Translations under genes and position numbers: made by a program
In this document: in pieces, positions 9,553 to 17,967 of the stretch
Numbering within the stretch: the stretch's first letter is position 1
How the letters are laid out: each line of letters starts with the position of its first letter
The notes under the pieces: model-generated
Databases searched by the model: none
Seen by the model: the letters and a program-made list of their open reading frames with translations, nothing else
Told to the model about the DNA's origin: nothing
Source: Guyparkeria sp016278265
GTDB taxonomy: Bacteria; Pseudomonadota; Gammaproteobacteria; Halothiobacillales; Halothiobacillaceae
Strand: one strand, 5' to 3'
Length of the DNA: 64,000 bases
Assembly (NCBI RefSeq): GCF_044582145.1
Contig: NZ_JBDODO010000004.1

Positions 9553-11345
9553 ACCCCGATTCGCTCACGCAGAAAGCTCACGCCGCGGCCGGTTGGGAAA
9601 CCTACCGACGCCTGCTTAACTACACCTGGCGCTACATGCGGGTGCTGGTAATCGCGATCATCGGCATGGTGATCGCGGGGCTCTCCGAAGTCGGATTTGC
9701 CGCGCTGATGAAGCCGCTGCTGGATGGCAGTTTCGTCGAGCGTGACCCGACCCTGGTGACCTGGATGCCGCTGGCGCTGCTGGGCGTGTTCCTCTTCCGC
9801 GTGATCGGCGAATTCGCCTCGAGCTACGGCATGGCCTGGGTGGGACGCTCGGTGATCCGAGATCTGCGTCACGACACCTTCGCGCAGGTATTGCACCTGC
9901 CGCCACGCTATTTCGACCGGGTACCGTCGACCGAGGTGCTCACCCGGCTGAACTACCAGAGCGAGCAGGTTTCCGAGGCCGCCTCCAAGGCGCTCACCAT
10001 CCTGATCCGCGACAGCGTGACGGTGATCGGCCTGCTGGTGTGGATGCTGTATCTGTCCTGGCAGTTGACGTTGTTCATCTTGGTCCTGCTGCCCATCCTG
10101 GTGGGCATGGTGGCCGGCATCTCGAAGGCCTTCCGTCGTTACGCCCGGCGCATCCAGGAGTCCATGGGCAAGGTCTCGCACGTCGCCGAGGAGACCATCA
10201 GCGGGCATCGCGTCGTCAAGCTCTACGGGGGCGAGGAGTACGAGAGCGCTCGCTTCGATCGCCAGAATCAATACAACTTCCGTGCCTTCATGAAGATGCA
10301 GGCGGTGCAGGCAGCCTCCTCGCCGTTGACGCAGTTCGTGCTCGCCATCGGCGTGGCCGGCGTGGTCTGGTTTGCGACCAGCGGCGAGCGCATGGACGAC
10401 ATCACGGTCGGCACGTTCGTCTCGTTTATCACCGCGCTGGCGATGACGCTTGCGCCGGCCAAGCGCCTGATCAACCTCAACGCCATCATCCAGAAGGGCA
10501 TCGCCGCCGGCGAGAGCCTGTTCGCTCTGCTCGACGAGCCGCGGGAATCCGAGACGGGCACCCGGTCGGTCGACCGGGTGACGGGCCGAATCGCGATGGA
10601 GGATGTCTGGTTGAGTTACCGGGAGCCGGCCCCGACAGAGCCGGATGCGGGCGAATGGGTGCTGCGCGGCGTGTCGCTCGAGATCGCCGCGGGTGAAACG
10701 GTGGCCTTCGTCGGTCAATCCGGGGCGGGCAAGTCGAGCCTGATGGGGGCCTTGCCCCGTTTCGTCGAGATCCAGCAGGGCGTGATCCGCCTGGACGAGT
10801 ATCGCCACGACGACCTGCCGTTGACCGACCTGCGTCGTCAGTTCGCCTACGTCTCGCAGGAGACGGTGCTGTTCAACACCACCATCGCCGCGAACATCGG
10901 CTATGCCGACGGGGCGGACTTCGACATGGACCGCGTGCGCGAGGCAGCCAAGGCCGCGTTTGCCGATCAGTTCATCGAGCAACTGACCGATGGGTTCGAG
11001 ACAAACATCGGCGAGAACGGTGTGCTGCTTTCGGGCGGCCAGCGCCAGCGGATCGCCATCGCCCGCGCCCTGTACCGCGATGCACCCATTCTTCTTCTCG
11101 ACGAGGCCACCTCGGCGCTGGATACCCGTTCTGAGGGCTTCATCCAACGCGCGCTGGAGAATCTCACGCGTGGGCGGACCACGCTGGTTATTGCCCACCG
11201 CCTGTCGACCATCGAGCACGCTGACCGCATCGTGGTGATGGAGGGTGGCCGGATCGTCGAGCAGGGTCGTCATGACGAATTGCTGGCTGCCGATGGTGCC
11301 TATGCCGGCCTGTACCGGCTGCAGTTCGCCGACCAGGCCGACTGA
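9549..11345 (+). CDS. msbA: Lipid A export ATP-binding/permease protein MsbA
   Basis: 598 residues: an N-terminal six-helix ABC exporter domain (about 1-330) and a C-terminal ATPase domain. Visible ATPase motifs are Walker A GQSGAGKSSL, the signature LSGGQRQRIAIARAL, Walker B ILLLDEATSALD and the switch His in IAHRLST. MsbA flips core-lipid A across the inner membrane. The call rests on the sequence class plus direct linkage to lpxK (one-base overlap), which is the standard msbA-lpxK pair. Confidence 0.95.
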   Translation: MNPDSLTQKAHAAAGWETYRRLLNYTWRYMRVLVIAIIGMVIAGLSEVGFAALMKPLLDGSFVERDPTLVTWMPLALLGVFLFRVIGEFASSYGMAWVGRSVIRDLRHDTFAQVLHLPPRYFDRVPSTEVLTRLNYQSEQVSEAASKALTILIRDSVTVIGLLVWMLYLSWQLTLFILVLLPILVGMVAGISKAFRRYARRIQESMGKVSHVAEETISGHRVVKLYGGEEYESARFDRQNQYNFRAFMKMQAVQAASSPLTQFVLAIGVAGVVWFATSGERMDDITVGTFVSFITALAMTLAPAKRLINLNAIIQKGIAAGESLFALLDEPRESETGTRSVDRVTGRIAMEDVWLSYREPAPTEPDAGEWVLRGVSLEIAAGETVAFVGQSGAGKSSLMGALPRFVEIQQGVIRLDEYRHDDLPLTDLRRQFAYVSQETVLFNTTIAANIGYADGADFDMDRVREAAKAAFADQFIEQLTDGFETNIGENGVLLSGGQRQRIAIARALYRDAPILLLDEATSALDTRSEGFIQRALENLTRGRTTLVIAHRLSTIEHADRIVVMEGGRIVEQGRHDELLAADGAYAGLYRLQFADQAD

Positions 11346-12337
11346 TGCGCTACCCCGACTTCTGGCAACGACGCGGTCTGTTGGCCCGGCTGCTCTGGCC
11401 CCTGGGCCGGCTGGTCTGTGCCGAGGCCGCCCGTCGCCGCCGGCGCGCGGGCGGTCGGGTGCCGGAGTGCCCGGTGATCGTGGTTGGCAACTTGACCGTG
11501 GGCGGCACGGGCAAGACGCCGGTGGTTATCGCGCTGGTCGAGGCGTTGCGTGTCGCGGGCTATACCCCCGGCGTGATCAGCCGAGGCTTCGGCGTGAAGG
11601 TCGGCATCGAACCGGTCGACCTGGCCGAGGCGGTCCATCCGTCGAGCTGTGGGGATGAGCCTTGGCTGATTCATCGGCGTACCGGGGTGCCGGTAATCGT
11701 TCATCCGTATCGGCGCGAGGCCGCCCGGCAACTCAAGGCCCGCTACCCCGAGGTCGATGTGATCGTCAGCGACGACGGGCTGCAGCATCATCGGCTGGCG
11801 CGCACGATTGAGTGGGTGGTGGTCGACGGGCAGCGCGGGCTTGGCAACGGCTGGTGCCTGCCGGCCGGTCCGTTGCGTGAGTCGCCCGCGGTGTTGGACG
11901 AGGTCGATGCGGTGTTGGTCAACGGTGACGAGCTATCTCGGCACGGGGCGGGGACGCGTGGGGTACCCGCCTGGCGGATCGATTTCCGCCCGCAGGGGGT
12001 GATCGACCTGTTCGATCGAACCGAATGGCCGATCACGGAGTTGGCTGGACAGGAGCTGATTGCGCTGGCCGGCATTGGCAATCCGGCGCGTTTCTTCGCC
12101 ATGCTCGAGGCACAGGGGGCAGTGATCGAGCGCCACGCCCTCGATGATCATGCCGCGCCGACACAGGCGCAGGCCCGCGCGTGGCTGGCCGATGGGCGCC
12201 CGGTTGTCATGACGGACAAGGATGCGGTCAAATGGACCGAGATGCCGACACGCGCCGGCCAGGTGCTCGTCGTGCGGGGTGGCATCGACCTGCCGCCGAC
12301 ACTGATCGAGAATACCCTGAACACATTGCAACCATGA
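11345..12337 (+). CDS. lpxK: Tetraacyldisaccharide 4'-kinase
   Basis: 330 residues. It phosphorylates the 4' position of the lipid A disaccharide at the inner membrane. The P-loop is VVGNLTVGGTGKTPVV near residues 47-62, followed by SRGFGVK, GDEPWLI and the VSDDGLQHHRL segment characteristic of LpxK. It sits directly after msbA and is followed by the Trm112-like gene and kdsB, the conserved envelope-biogenesis cluster. Confidence 0.96.
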   Translation: MRYPDFWQRRGLLARLLWPLGRLVCAEAARRRRRAGGRVPECPVIVVGNLTVGGTGKTPVVIALVEALRVAGYTPGVISRGFGVKVGIEPVDLAEAVHPSSCGDEPWLIHRRTGVPVIVHPYRREAARQLKARYPEVDVIVSDDGLQHHRLARTIEWVVVDGQRGLGNGWCLPAGPLRESPAVLDEVDAVLVNGDELSRHGAGTRGVPAWRIDFRPQGVIDLFDRTEWPITELAGQELIALAGIGNPARFFAMLEAQGAVIERHALDDHAAPTQAQARAWLADGRPVVMTDKDAVKWTEMPTRAGQVLVVRGGIDLPPTLIENTLNTLQP

Positions 12338-12401
12338 TGCCCCTGGGTTGACCGGCTGGACGCCGCCGACGCCCCGAGGTCTCCACAAGGTGAAACCGTC
12401 G

Positions 12402-12623
12402 ATGGACAAGAAGCTGCTCGATATCCTCGTGTGCCCCGTGACCAAGGGGCCACTGATCTACGACAAGCCGAACGACGAGTTGATCTCGCTTTCGGCCCAT
12501 CTTGCCTTTCCCGTCCGTGACGGCATCCCGGTGATGCTTGAGGACGAGGCTCGCCAACTGTCCGACGAGGAATACCAGGCCTGGCGCAAGAAACATCCGG
12601 CGAAGGGAGAGACGGGCGCATGA
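12402..12623 (+). CDS. Trm112/YcaR family small protein
   Basis: 73 residues starting at MDKKLLDILVCPVTKGPL. I prefer the ATG at 12402, which matches family N-termini, over an upstream in-frame ATG at 12348. It keeps CPVTKGPL, IYDKPNDELIS and the LAFPVRDGIPVMLEDEAR core of the Trm112-like fold, but the second Cys pair of zinc-binding eukaryotic members is absent. In enterobacteria ycaR lies between lpxK and kdsB, exactly as here. Trm112 proteins elsewhere are methyltransferase activators; the bacterial role is not established. Confidence 0.9.
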   Translation: MDKKLLDILVCPVTKGPLIYDKPNDELISLSAHLAFPVRDGIPVMLEDEARQLSDEEYQAWRKKHPAKGETGA

Positions 12624-13390
12624 TGGCCGAGAACGATTGGATCATCATTCCGGCACGGCATGACTCCAGCCGCCTGCCGGGCAAGCCGCTGGCGGAGATC
12701 GGTGGGCGACCGATGATCCACTGGGTCTACGAGCGAGCCGTGGCGGCTGGCAGCGAGCACGTGGTCATCGCTACCGACGATGAACGCATCCAGGAGGCGG
12801 CGGCCGAGATCGGTGCGCGCGCGGTGCTTACCAGCGAGGGGCACGAGTCCGGCACCGATCGGCTGGCCGAGGTGATCGATCACCTCGACCTCCCCGACGA
12901 CACGGTGGTGGTGAACCTGCAGGGCGACGAGCCGATGATGCCACCCGTCCTGCTCGCCCAGGTGGCCAATCTGCTGCGCGCCAAGCCCGAGGCGGCGATG
13001 GCGACCCTGATGGTGCCGATCACCGGGCGTGATGAATTCCTCTCACCCGATGCGGTCAAGGTGGTGGCCAACGAACGCGCCGAGGCGATGTACTTCTCTC
13101 GAGCACCGATTCCGTTTCACCGGGATGGGGTGCCCGATTCGGGCGAGGCGGGCCTGTTTGGGTTTCGTCACCTAGGCTTGTATGCCTACCGCGCCGGTTT
13201 TCTGCGCCGCTTTGTCGCAACGGCCAGTCCTGAGATTGAGCGACGCGAAAAGCTGGAGCAGTTACGCGCTCTGTCGATGGGCGAGACTATCGCCATCGAG
13301 ATTGCCGAGGTGACGCCGCCCGCCGGGGTGGATACCCAGGCGGATCTCGAGCGGGTGCGGGCGCTGATGGCCGAGGAAGTGAACGACTGA
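12620..13390 (+). CDS. kdsB: 3-deoxy-manno-octulosonate cytidylyltransferase
   Basis: 256 residues. It makes CMP-Kdo, the activated sugar for the LPS inner core. Hallmarks are the nucleotide-binding start IIPARHDSSRLPGKPLAEIGGRPMI, VVNLQGDEP (Mg-binding Asp), YFSRAPIPFHRDG and the HLGLYAYR segment. Two adjacent ATG codons (12620 and 12623) could serve as start; both overlap the previous gene. It closes the exbB-to-kdsB operon and converges on a minus-strand gene only one base away. Confidence 0.96.
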   Translation: MMAENDWIIIPARHDSSRLPGKPLAEIGGRPMIHWVYERAVAAGSEHVVIATDDERIQEAAAEIGARAVLTSEGHESGTDRLAEVIDHLDLPDDTVVVNLQGDEPMMPPVLLAQVANLLRAKPEAAMATLMVPITGRDEFLSPDAVKVVANERAEAMYFSRAPIPFHRDGVPDSGEAGLFGFRHLGLYAYRAGFLRRFVATASPEIERREKLEQLRALSMGETIAIEIAEVTPPAGVDTQADLERVRALMAEEVND

Positions 13391-13391
13391 A

Positions 13392-13583
13392 TCAGTCCAG
13401 CGGACTATCGTCGGATTCGGCCTTGCGTGGCTTCTGGCGCTTGAGATAGATGAAGCCAGCCACGCCCCAGCCGACCAGGAACAGCACGCCGGCGCCGTGA
13501 CCCAGCCAGAGGGTGGCGGCCATGATGCTGCCCAGGACGAGGGCGATAATCAGGAATTCGAGGGTGCTGCGCTGGATGACCAT
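13392..13583 (-). CDS. Small two-helix membrane protein, unknown function
   Basis: 63 residues if started at MVIQRSTLEFLIIALVLG. A longer frame starting at 13667 would overlap the cupin gene, so the short form is preferred. Two hydrophobic helices (about residues 9-24 and 30-45) are followed by a basic-to-acidic tail ending KAESDDSPLD. It starts six bases after the cupin stop on the same strand, so the two are probably cotranscribed. I do not recognise a family. Confidence 0.6.
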   Translation of the reverse strand: MVIQRSTLEFLIIALVLGSIMAATLWLGHGAGVLFLVGWGVAGFIYLKRQKPRKAESDDSPLD

Positions 13584-13588
13584 GTCGT

Positions 13589-14014
13589 TCAGGTGTTGCC
13601 GTCGCTGGAGTCGGGGGTGTCGAGGAATTCGGTATCCTCGTCGGAATAGGCCGGCTGGCAAATGCACAACAGCCGCAGCGGGACCTCGCTTCGGGTCTCG
13701 ATCCGGTGCGGCTGGCCGGGGGCGATGCGGATGATATCACCCGGCACCACCGCCAGACGCTCGTCGCCGAGTTCCAGCACCCCGGCGCCGTCGAGGATTT
13801 GGTAGACCTCCTCGGCGATGGGGTGGCGGTGCAGTCGGGTCGACCGTCCCGGCTCCACGGTCGCCTCGGCCACGCTCAGGCGCTCGATGCCGTGACGGGA
13901 CGGATGCAGCAGTTCGCGCACGGCTGAGCCATCGGGGGCCGTGATCGGCTCGACGCGGCTGCGGTGGTTGAGGTAGCTCGAGCGGTCAGGCTCCGAACGC
14001 CGGCGCTTTGCCAT
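13589..14014 (-). CDS. Cupin domain protein
   Basis: 141 residues with a single cupin barrel. The metal-binding pattern RLHRHPIAEEVYQILDGAGVLELGDERLAVVPGD (residues about 60-93) is typical of cupin motif 1, with a second part PGQPHRIETRSEVPLRLLCIC. Such single-domain cupins are often mannose-6-phosphate isomerase-like or sensory; the substrate is not predictable. It is divergent from the DUF2288 gene with only about 40 bases between starts, so the two promoters must overlap. Confidence 0.8.
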   Translation of the reverse strand: MAKRRRSEPDRSSYLNHRSRVEPITAPDGSAVRELLHPSRHGIERLSVAEATVEPGRSTRLHRHPIAEEVYQILDGAGVLELGDERLAVVPGDIIRIAPGQPHRIETRSEVPLRLLCICQPAYSDEDTEFLDTPDSSDGNT

Positions 14015-14055
14015 CGCAGGCTCTCCTTTCCGAATACATTGAACAAGGGCAGATC

Positions 14056-14412
14056 ATGACAGAAATCTCCTCCAATCTCCCTGCGACTGGCCCGGAAGCG
14101 GTCGACGACGAGACGCTCTACGCGGAGCTCGTCGGACAGACCGCCCGGATCGAATGGGCGGAACTCGAACGCTTCTTTGCCAAGGGCCAAATCCTGAAGA
14201 TCGCGCCGACCCTGGATCTCGTCGATGTCGCCATGGCGATTATTCGAGACCGTGCCGAGACGGTCGGCACCTGGCAGGAGGCCGGTGAGATCGATGCCCT
14301 CGACACGGGTACTGCGCGACGCTGGGCAGCCGGCGAGGCGACCCTGTGGGCGGTGGTAACGCCGCCGTGGATCCTGGTTCAGGAGTCGGATGAGGCGCCC
14401 GTTCGCCACTGA
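14056..14412 (+). CDS. DUF2288 family protein
   Basis: 118 residues. I chose the ATG at 14056, which has an AAGGGCAG ribosome-binding site, over one at 14008 that would run into the divergent cupin gene. The match to DUF2288 is by pattern: ARIEWAELERFFAKGQILKI, LDLVDVAMAIIRD, then WAAGEATLWAVVTPPWILVQE. The family is small, cytoplasmic and common in gammaproteobacteria and cyanobacteria, without assigned function. Confidence 0.82.
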   Translation: MTEISSNLPATGPEAVDDETLYAELVGQTARIEWAELERFFAKGQILKIAPTLDLVDVAMAIIRDRAETVGTWQEAGEIDALDTGTARRWAAGEATLWAVVTPPWILVQESDEAPVRH

Positions 14413-14482
14413 TCCGTCTCCCCGAGGTCTCAACCCCGGCAGGGAGGCTGGAGGTGGCAATTCGTGGCCGGGTGGACTACAA

Positions 14483-14496
14483 GTTAGCCGGCTAAC
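14483..14496. promoter_or_regulatory. Perfect 14-bp palindrome upstream of the ene-reductase gene
   Basis: GTTAGCCGGCTAAC is fully self-complementary and lies 67 bases before the ene-reductase ATG. A perfect palindrome of this size in a promoter region suggests an operator for a dimeric repressor. nemA-type genes in other bacteria are controlled by TetR-family repressors such as NemR, but no regulator gene lies next to it here. Confidence 0.35.
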
Positions 14497-14562
14497 CAAA
14501 CTCTCTTGTCGGCCCGGACCCGATCGCATGCCGGTGTCGGCAACAAACGTCTTCGAGGTTCC

Positions 14563-15660
14563 ATGAGTCAGGATTCCGTGTTGCTTACCCCGGTCACCCT
14601 CGGTGATCTTTCCCTGCCCAACCGCGTCATCATGGCGCCGCTGACCCGCTGCCGGGCGACCGTGCCGGGCAATGTCCCCAACGAGATGATGCGCACCTAC
14701 TACCGGCAGCGTGCCGGGGCCGGTCTGATCATCAGCGAGGCCACCCAGGTGGTTCCTGAGGGGCAAGGGTATCCGGCCACGCCCGGCATCCACAGCGACG
14801 AGCAGCAGGCCGGTTGGCAAATGATCACCCGGGCCGTGCATGACGCGGGCGGGCGCATCGTGCTGCAGCTCTGGCACGTCGGCCGTGTCTCGCATTCGGA
14901 CTTCCAGCCCGGCAACAAGCTGCCGGTTGCTCCCTCGGCGATCGCCATCGACGGCGAGGGTTACGTGCCATCGGGTGAGAAGAAACCCTTCGAGACGCCG
15001 CGTGCGCTGGAAACAGAGGAAATCCCGGAACTGGTCGAGGCTTACGCCCGGGCCACCGAGCGTGCCCTTGCGGCCGGCTTCGACGGGGTAGAGGTCCACG
15101 CGGCCAATGGGTATCTCATCGACGAGTTCCTGCGCGATGGCACCAACAAGCGTACCGATCGCTACGGCGGCTCTCTGGAAAACCGCATGCGCTTGTTGCG
15201 CGAGGTGCTGTCGGCGGTAATCCGGGTTGCCGGCGCCGCTCGCACGGGTGTGCGCCTCTCGCCCTTGCAGCCGATGAACGGCATATATGACAGTGATCCC
15301 TGGGGCACCTTTTCCTATGTGGTGCGCGAGCTCAATGCCTTTGGGCTGGCCTACCTGCACATTGCCGGGATGGGTGAGGACGCGCCGGGCGAGGCAGGCC
15401 CCGCCTTTGATCTGGCCGATCTCGTGCCGCTGTTCGACGGCCCGGTGATTCGCAATTTCCAGTACGACCAGTCACGCGCCGAGCGTGACGTCGAGCAGGG
15501 GCATGCTGCGGCCGTGGCGTTCGGCGTGCCGTTTATCGCCAACCCGGATCTCGTCGAGCGTTTCCGCCGCGATGCGCCCCTTAATGAACCCGACACCTCG
15601 ACCTTCTACGGTGGGGGGGAGAAGGGGTATATCGATTACCCCACCCTGGATCAGGCGTAA
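14563..15660 (+). CDS. nemA: Old Yellow Enzyme family alkene reductase (NemA-like)
   Basis: 365 residues starting at MSQDSVLLTPVTLGDLSLPNR; an in-frame ATG at 14506 gives an unlikely extra N-terminus. FMN-dependent NADPH ene-reductase. Segments seen are NRVIMAPLTRCRA, SEATQVVPEGQGYP, LQLWHVGRVSH (substrate-binding His-x-x-Arg region), FDGVEVHAANGYLIDEFLRDG, NKRTDRYGGSLENRMRLL and the Arg/Lys-rich C-terminal phosphate-binding region around GVPFIANPDLVERF. The HAANGYL form, with His-Asn as substrate-binding pair, fits classical OYEs. Likely role is detoxification of electrophiles such as quinones, nitro compounds or N-ethylmaleimide. Confidence 0.93.
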   Translation: MSQDSVLLTPVTLGDLSLPNRVIMAPLTRCRATVPGNVPNEMMRTYYRQRAGAGLIISEATQVVPEGQGYPATPGIHSDEQQAGWQMITRAVHDAGGRIVLQLWHVGRVSHSDFQPGNKLPVAPSAIAIDGEGYVPSGEKKPFETPRALETEEIPELVEAYARATERALAAGFDGVEVHAANGYLIDEFLRDGTNKRTDRYGGSLENRMRLLREVLSAVIRVAGAARTGVRLSPLQPMNGIYDSDPWGTFSYVVRELNAFGLAYLHIAGMGEDAPGEAGPAFDLADLVPLFDGPVIRNFQYDQSRAERDVEQGHAAAVAFGVPFIANPDLVERFRRDAPLNEPDTSTFYGGGEKGYIDYPTLDQA

Positions 15661-15732
15661 GCCAATCCGAAAAAAGATCGGGCCGACAGAACCCGACACG
15701 ACTGACAACCACCAATCCAAAAGGGGATTCCC

Positions 15733-16242
15733 ATGCAATTCACCAAGAAAGCGATTCGTCATGCCGTGCTGGCTACCGGTTTTGCCTTGGCAGGCAACGT
15801 CGCCATGGCCGCCTCCGATGGGCCGGCAACCATCAGTGTCGACCGCCTGTCCATGGAGATGGCCCTGAAGGCCGCCCAGGCCACGATGGAAGCGTGCCGG
15901 GACGAGGGCATCCAGATCGGCGTGACCGTGGTCGACCGCGGTGGTAACGAGCAGGTCGTGCTGCGCGATGTGCTGGCCCCGGACCTGACGTTGCGCATTT
16001 CCAAGCTCAAGGCCTACACCGCCATGTCGTTCAACACGGCAACCTCAACCCTCGAGGAACGTGGTCAGGGAGCCTTGGGCAAGGTGCCGGGGCTGATGCT
16101 CGGTGCCGGTGGCGTGACCATCGAGGCGGGCGGCAAGACCTATGGCGCGATCGGCGTCTCGGGTGCGCCGTCCGGCGAGACCGACGAGATGTGCGCGCGC
16201 AAGGGCGCCGAAGCCGTCGCCATGGATCTCGAGTTCCTCTGA
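15733..16242 (+). CDS. Exported GlcG/HbpS-like heme-binding family protein
   Basis: 169 residues with a signal peptide (MQFTKKAIRHAVLATGFALAG, cleavage near AMA-AS). The mature part is one GlcG/HbpS (DUF336) domain: ALKAAQATMEACRDEGIQIG, VTVVDRGGNEQVVLRDV and the Gly-rich TYGAIGVSGAPSGETDEMCA. Family members include the extracellular heme-sensing HbpS and uncharacterised glycolate-locus GlcG; ligand binding here is unproven. It follows the ene-reductase by 72 bases and is closed by a hairpin terminator. Confidence 0.85.
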   Translation: MQFTKKAIRHAVLATGFALAGNVAMAASDGPATISVDRLSMEMALKAAQATMEACRDEGIQIGVTVVDRGGNEQVVLRDVLAPDLTLRISKLKAYTAMSFNTATSTLEERGQGALGKVPGLMLGAGGVTIEAGGKTYGAIGVSGAPSGETDEMCARKGAEAVAMDLEFL

Positions 16243-16292
16243 TCCACGTTGTCGATGGCCACGCCACCACCGGGTGGACGTGGCGTCCTGCT

Positions 16293-16317
16293 GGCCCGGC
16301 GTCGCCGGGCCTTTTGC
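16293..16317 (+). terminator. Intrinsic terminator after the GlcG-like gene
   Basis: GGCCCGGC-GTC-GCCGGGCC forms a perfect eight-pair stem with a three-base loop followed by TTTT, 51 bases after the stop codon. Confidence 0.75.
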
Positions 16318-16453
16318 GTTTGGCCCGTTGGGCGAGTGGCGCGACGGCCGGGGGCGAGAGTTTCATTGCCGAGTCGCCGACGCCTGCTCTTGCCGCGTAT
16401 CAAGGGCTTAGCCCGGCAGGGCGCTCATGGCCGCATTTTTATGGCCCCAGGTG

Positions 16454-16482
16454 TTGACGCACCCCGGGTGGATCATTAATAT
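16454..16482 (+). promoter_or_regulatory. Sigma-70 promoter of the tRNA operon
   Basis: TTGACG (16454-16459), a 17-base spacer and TAATAT (16477-16482), followed by a GC-rich discriminator (GCCGCCCC) and the first tRNA 25 bases downstream. A GC-rich discriminator is typical of stringently controlled stable-RNA promoters. Confidence 0.8.
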
Positions 16483-16506
16483 GCCGCCCCACGTCGAGAG
16501 ACGTAT

Positions 16507-16582
<76 letters not shown>

Positions 16583-16584
16583 AA

Positions 16585-16661
16585 GCGCCCGTAGCTCAGT
16601 TGGATAGAGCGTGCGGCTACGAACCGCGAGGTCGGGGGTTCGAATCCTCCCGGGCGCACCA
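16585..16661 (+). tRNA. tRNA-Arg (ACG)
   Basis: 77 nt with encoded CCA. Acceptor GCGCCCG/CGGGCGC; anticodon loop CTACGAA gives ACG, whose A34 is normally edited to inosine; T-loop TTCGAAT. It begins two bases after the tRNA-Asn end. Confidence 0.97.
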
Positions 16662-16666
16662 ATCAA

Positions 16667-16742
16667 GTCCCCATCGTCTAGAGGCCTAGGACACCGCCCT
16701 TTCACGGCGGTAACAGGGGTTCGAATCCCCTTGGGGACGCCA
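16667..16742 (+). tRNA. tRNA-Glu (TTC), copy 1
   Basis: 76 nt with encoded CCA. Acceptor GTCCCCA/TGGGGAC; anticodon stem CCGCC/GGCGG around CTTTCAC gives TTC; T-loop TTCGAAT. Confidence 0.97.
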
Positions 16743-16835
16743 TACGGTCGGGCAGTGCGTGACACGCGTGCTGCCTTACTTGTTGGTCACGTGGAAACGT
16801 GACCGGCCGCCGGGTCCGGCCCGGCTTTTCACTAG

Positions 16836-16911
16836 GTCCCCATCGTCTAGAGGTCTAGGACACCGCCCTTTCACGGCGGTAACAGGGGTTCAAATCCCCT
16901 TGGGGACGCCA
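16836..16911 (+). tRNA. tRNA-Glu (TTC), copy 2
   Basis: 76 nt with encoded CCA, identical to copy 1 except for GGCC to GGTC in the D-loop and CGAAT to CAAAT in the T-loop. The T-loop change replaces the usual R57 context (TTCAAAT), which remains functional in many tRNAs. It lies 93 bases after copy 1. Confidence 0.96.
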
Positions 16912-16918
16912 TACCAAC

Positions 16919-16957
16919 GAAAAAGCCCGCGCGGATCACCCGCGCGGGCTTTTTCGT
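16919..16957. terminator. Strong bidirectional terminator
   Basis: A near-perfect inverted repeat, CGAAAAAGCCCGCGCGG and CCGCGCGGGCTTTTTCG, with a short loop. It ends the tRNA operon in one direction and the convergent small-protein gene (16973-17254) in the other. Confidence 0.92.
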
Positions 16958-16972
16958 TTCTTGAAGATTGGT

Positions 16973-17254
16973 TCAGCGGCCGCTGCCGACCCCGGGATTG
17001 CCGCCACCGATGCCGGCCCCGGCTCCCTGGCCACCGGTCGTCGGCGAGCCTCCGAGCTTGCCGTAGGCGCCTTGTTCCATCACGCCGAGCATTTCATCGT
17101 CGCCCGGGGTGTCTTCGGTCTGTTCCAGATTTTCATCGTGGTACTGCATCAGCAGGTCATCTTCCGGGGTGGCCCAGGGGTTGGCGTGTCCGGCATGGGC
17201 GGAACCGGTCATCAGGAAGGTGCCAAGCAGGGTCAAAAGGACAGTTGATCGCAT
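16973..17254 (-). CDS. Small exported Gly-rich protein, unknown function
   Basis: 93 residues with a clear signal peptide (MRSTVLLTLLGTFLMTGSAHA, cleavage after AHA). The mature protein is acidic in its first half (TPEDDLLMQYHDENLEQTEDTPGDDEM) and Gly/Ser-rich at the end (GGQGAGAGIGGGNPGVGSG). I recognise no domain. It shares a bidirectional terminator with the tRNA operon. Probably periplasmic. Confidence 0.65.
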   Translation of the reverse strand: MRSTVLLTLLGTFLMTGSAHAGHANPWATPEDDLLMQYHDENLEQTEDTPGDDEMLGVMEQGAYGKLGGSPTTGGQGAGAGIGGGNPGVGSGR

Positions 17255-17448
17255 GGGTAAACCTCTCGGTCTGGATGTCGTTTTTGCAGCCCGTTTTCAG
17301 GCGGACTGACATCTTCCGACCCATAGAAAAATAAATCGTTCCATAAGCTGGAGTCATGACCTGATGTCGCAATGGATTCGGCAGCCGGTGGTAAGGGCTG
17401 CTTTACTCGTTGCGGTCAATGCGAATGTCCACCATCGGGAGGGGTGCT

Positions 17449-17967
17449 ATGGGCACACGTGCCGAAGATAAGCTGCGCGACTTCGTCATCCAGTGGCATG
17501 ACGCCAGTCAGCGCCATTTCGATGTGCGCTTGGAGGTCGATGGGGTGCTCAAGTCCTGGGCCGTGCCCAAGGGACCGTCGACCGATCCGTCCGAGAAGCG
17601 CCTGGCCATCGAGGTGGAGGATCACGCCCTCGACTACGCCGGTTTCGAAGGGGTGATCCCGGAGGGCAAATACGGCGCGGGAACGGTGATGGTCTGGGAT
17701 CGCGGCACCTATCGAAACCTCGACGAACAACAATCGGTGGCCGACGGGCTGCGAAAGGGCCTGATCGAGGTGTGGCTCGACGGTGAGAAGATCCGTGGCG
17801 GCTACGCGTTCAAGCGGATCCAGGACGGTGACAAGCCGCAGTGGTTGCTGGTCAAGATGCGTGACGAGGCGGCCGATGCGCGCCGCAACCCGGTGTCCAC
17901 CGAGGCGCGGTCGGTCAAGAGCGGGCGAACGCTGGACGAGATTCGACAGCAAGAGGCGTCGGCATGA
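17449..17967 (+). CDS. Stand-alone LigD-type DNA 3'-phosphoesterase domain protein
   Basis: 172 residues starting at MGTRAEDKLRDFVIQWHDAS, chosen because GGGAGGGG lies just before the ATG at 17449; an in-frame ATG at 17410 also exists. The conserved phosphoesterase core is visible: WHDASQRHFDVRLEVDGVLKSWAVPKGPS (catalytic and metal-binding His, His, Asp and Arg), then VEDHALDYAGFEGVIPEGKYGAGTV. In LigD this domain trims 3' ends during non-homologous end joining. Here it is a separate gene overlapping the polymerase gene by four bases. Confidence 0.9.
   Translation: MGTRAEDKLRDFVIQWHDASQRHFDVRLEVDGVLKSWAVPKGPSTDPSEKRLAIEVEDHALDYAGFEGVIPEGKYGAGTVMVWDRGTYRNLDEQQSVADGLRKGLIEVWLDGEKIRGGYAFKRIQDGDKPQWLLVKMRDEAADARRNPVSTEARSVKSGRTLDEIRQQEASA

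Noticed and set aside
13876..15360. 494-residue minus-strand open frame opposite the ene-reductase
   Set aside because: Overlaps three well-supported genes, including the opposite-strand NemA-like gene, and shows no domain.
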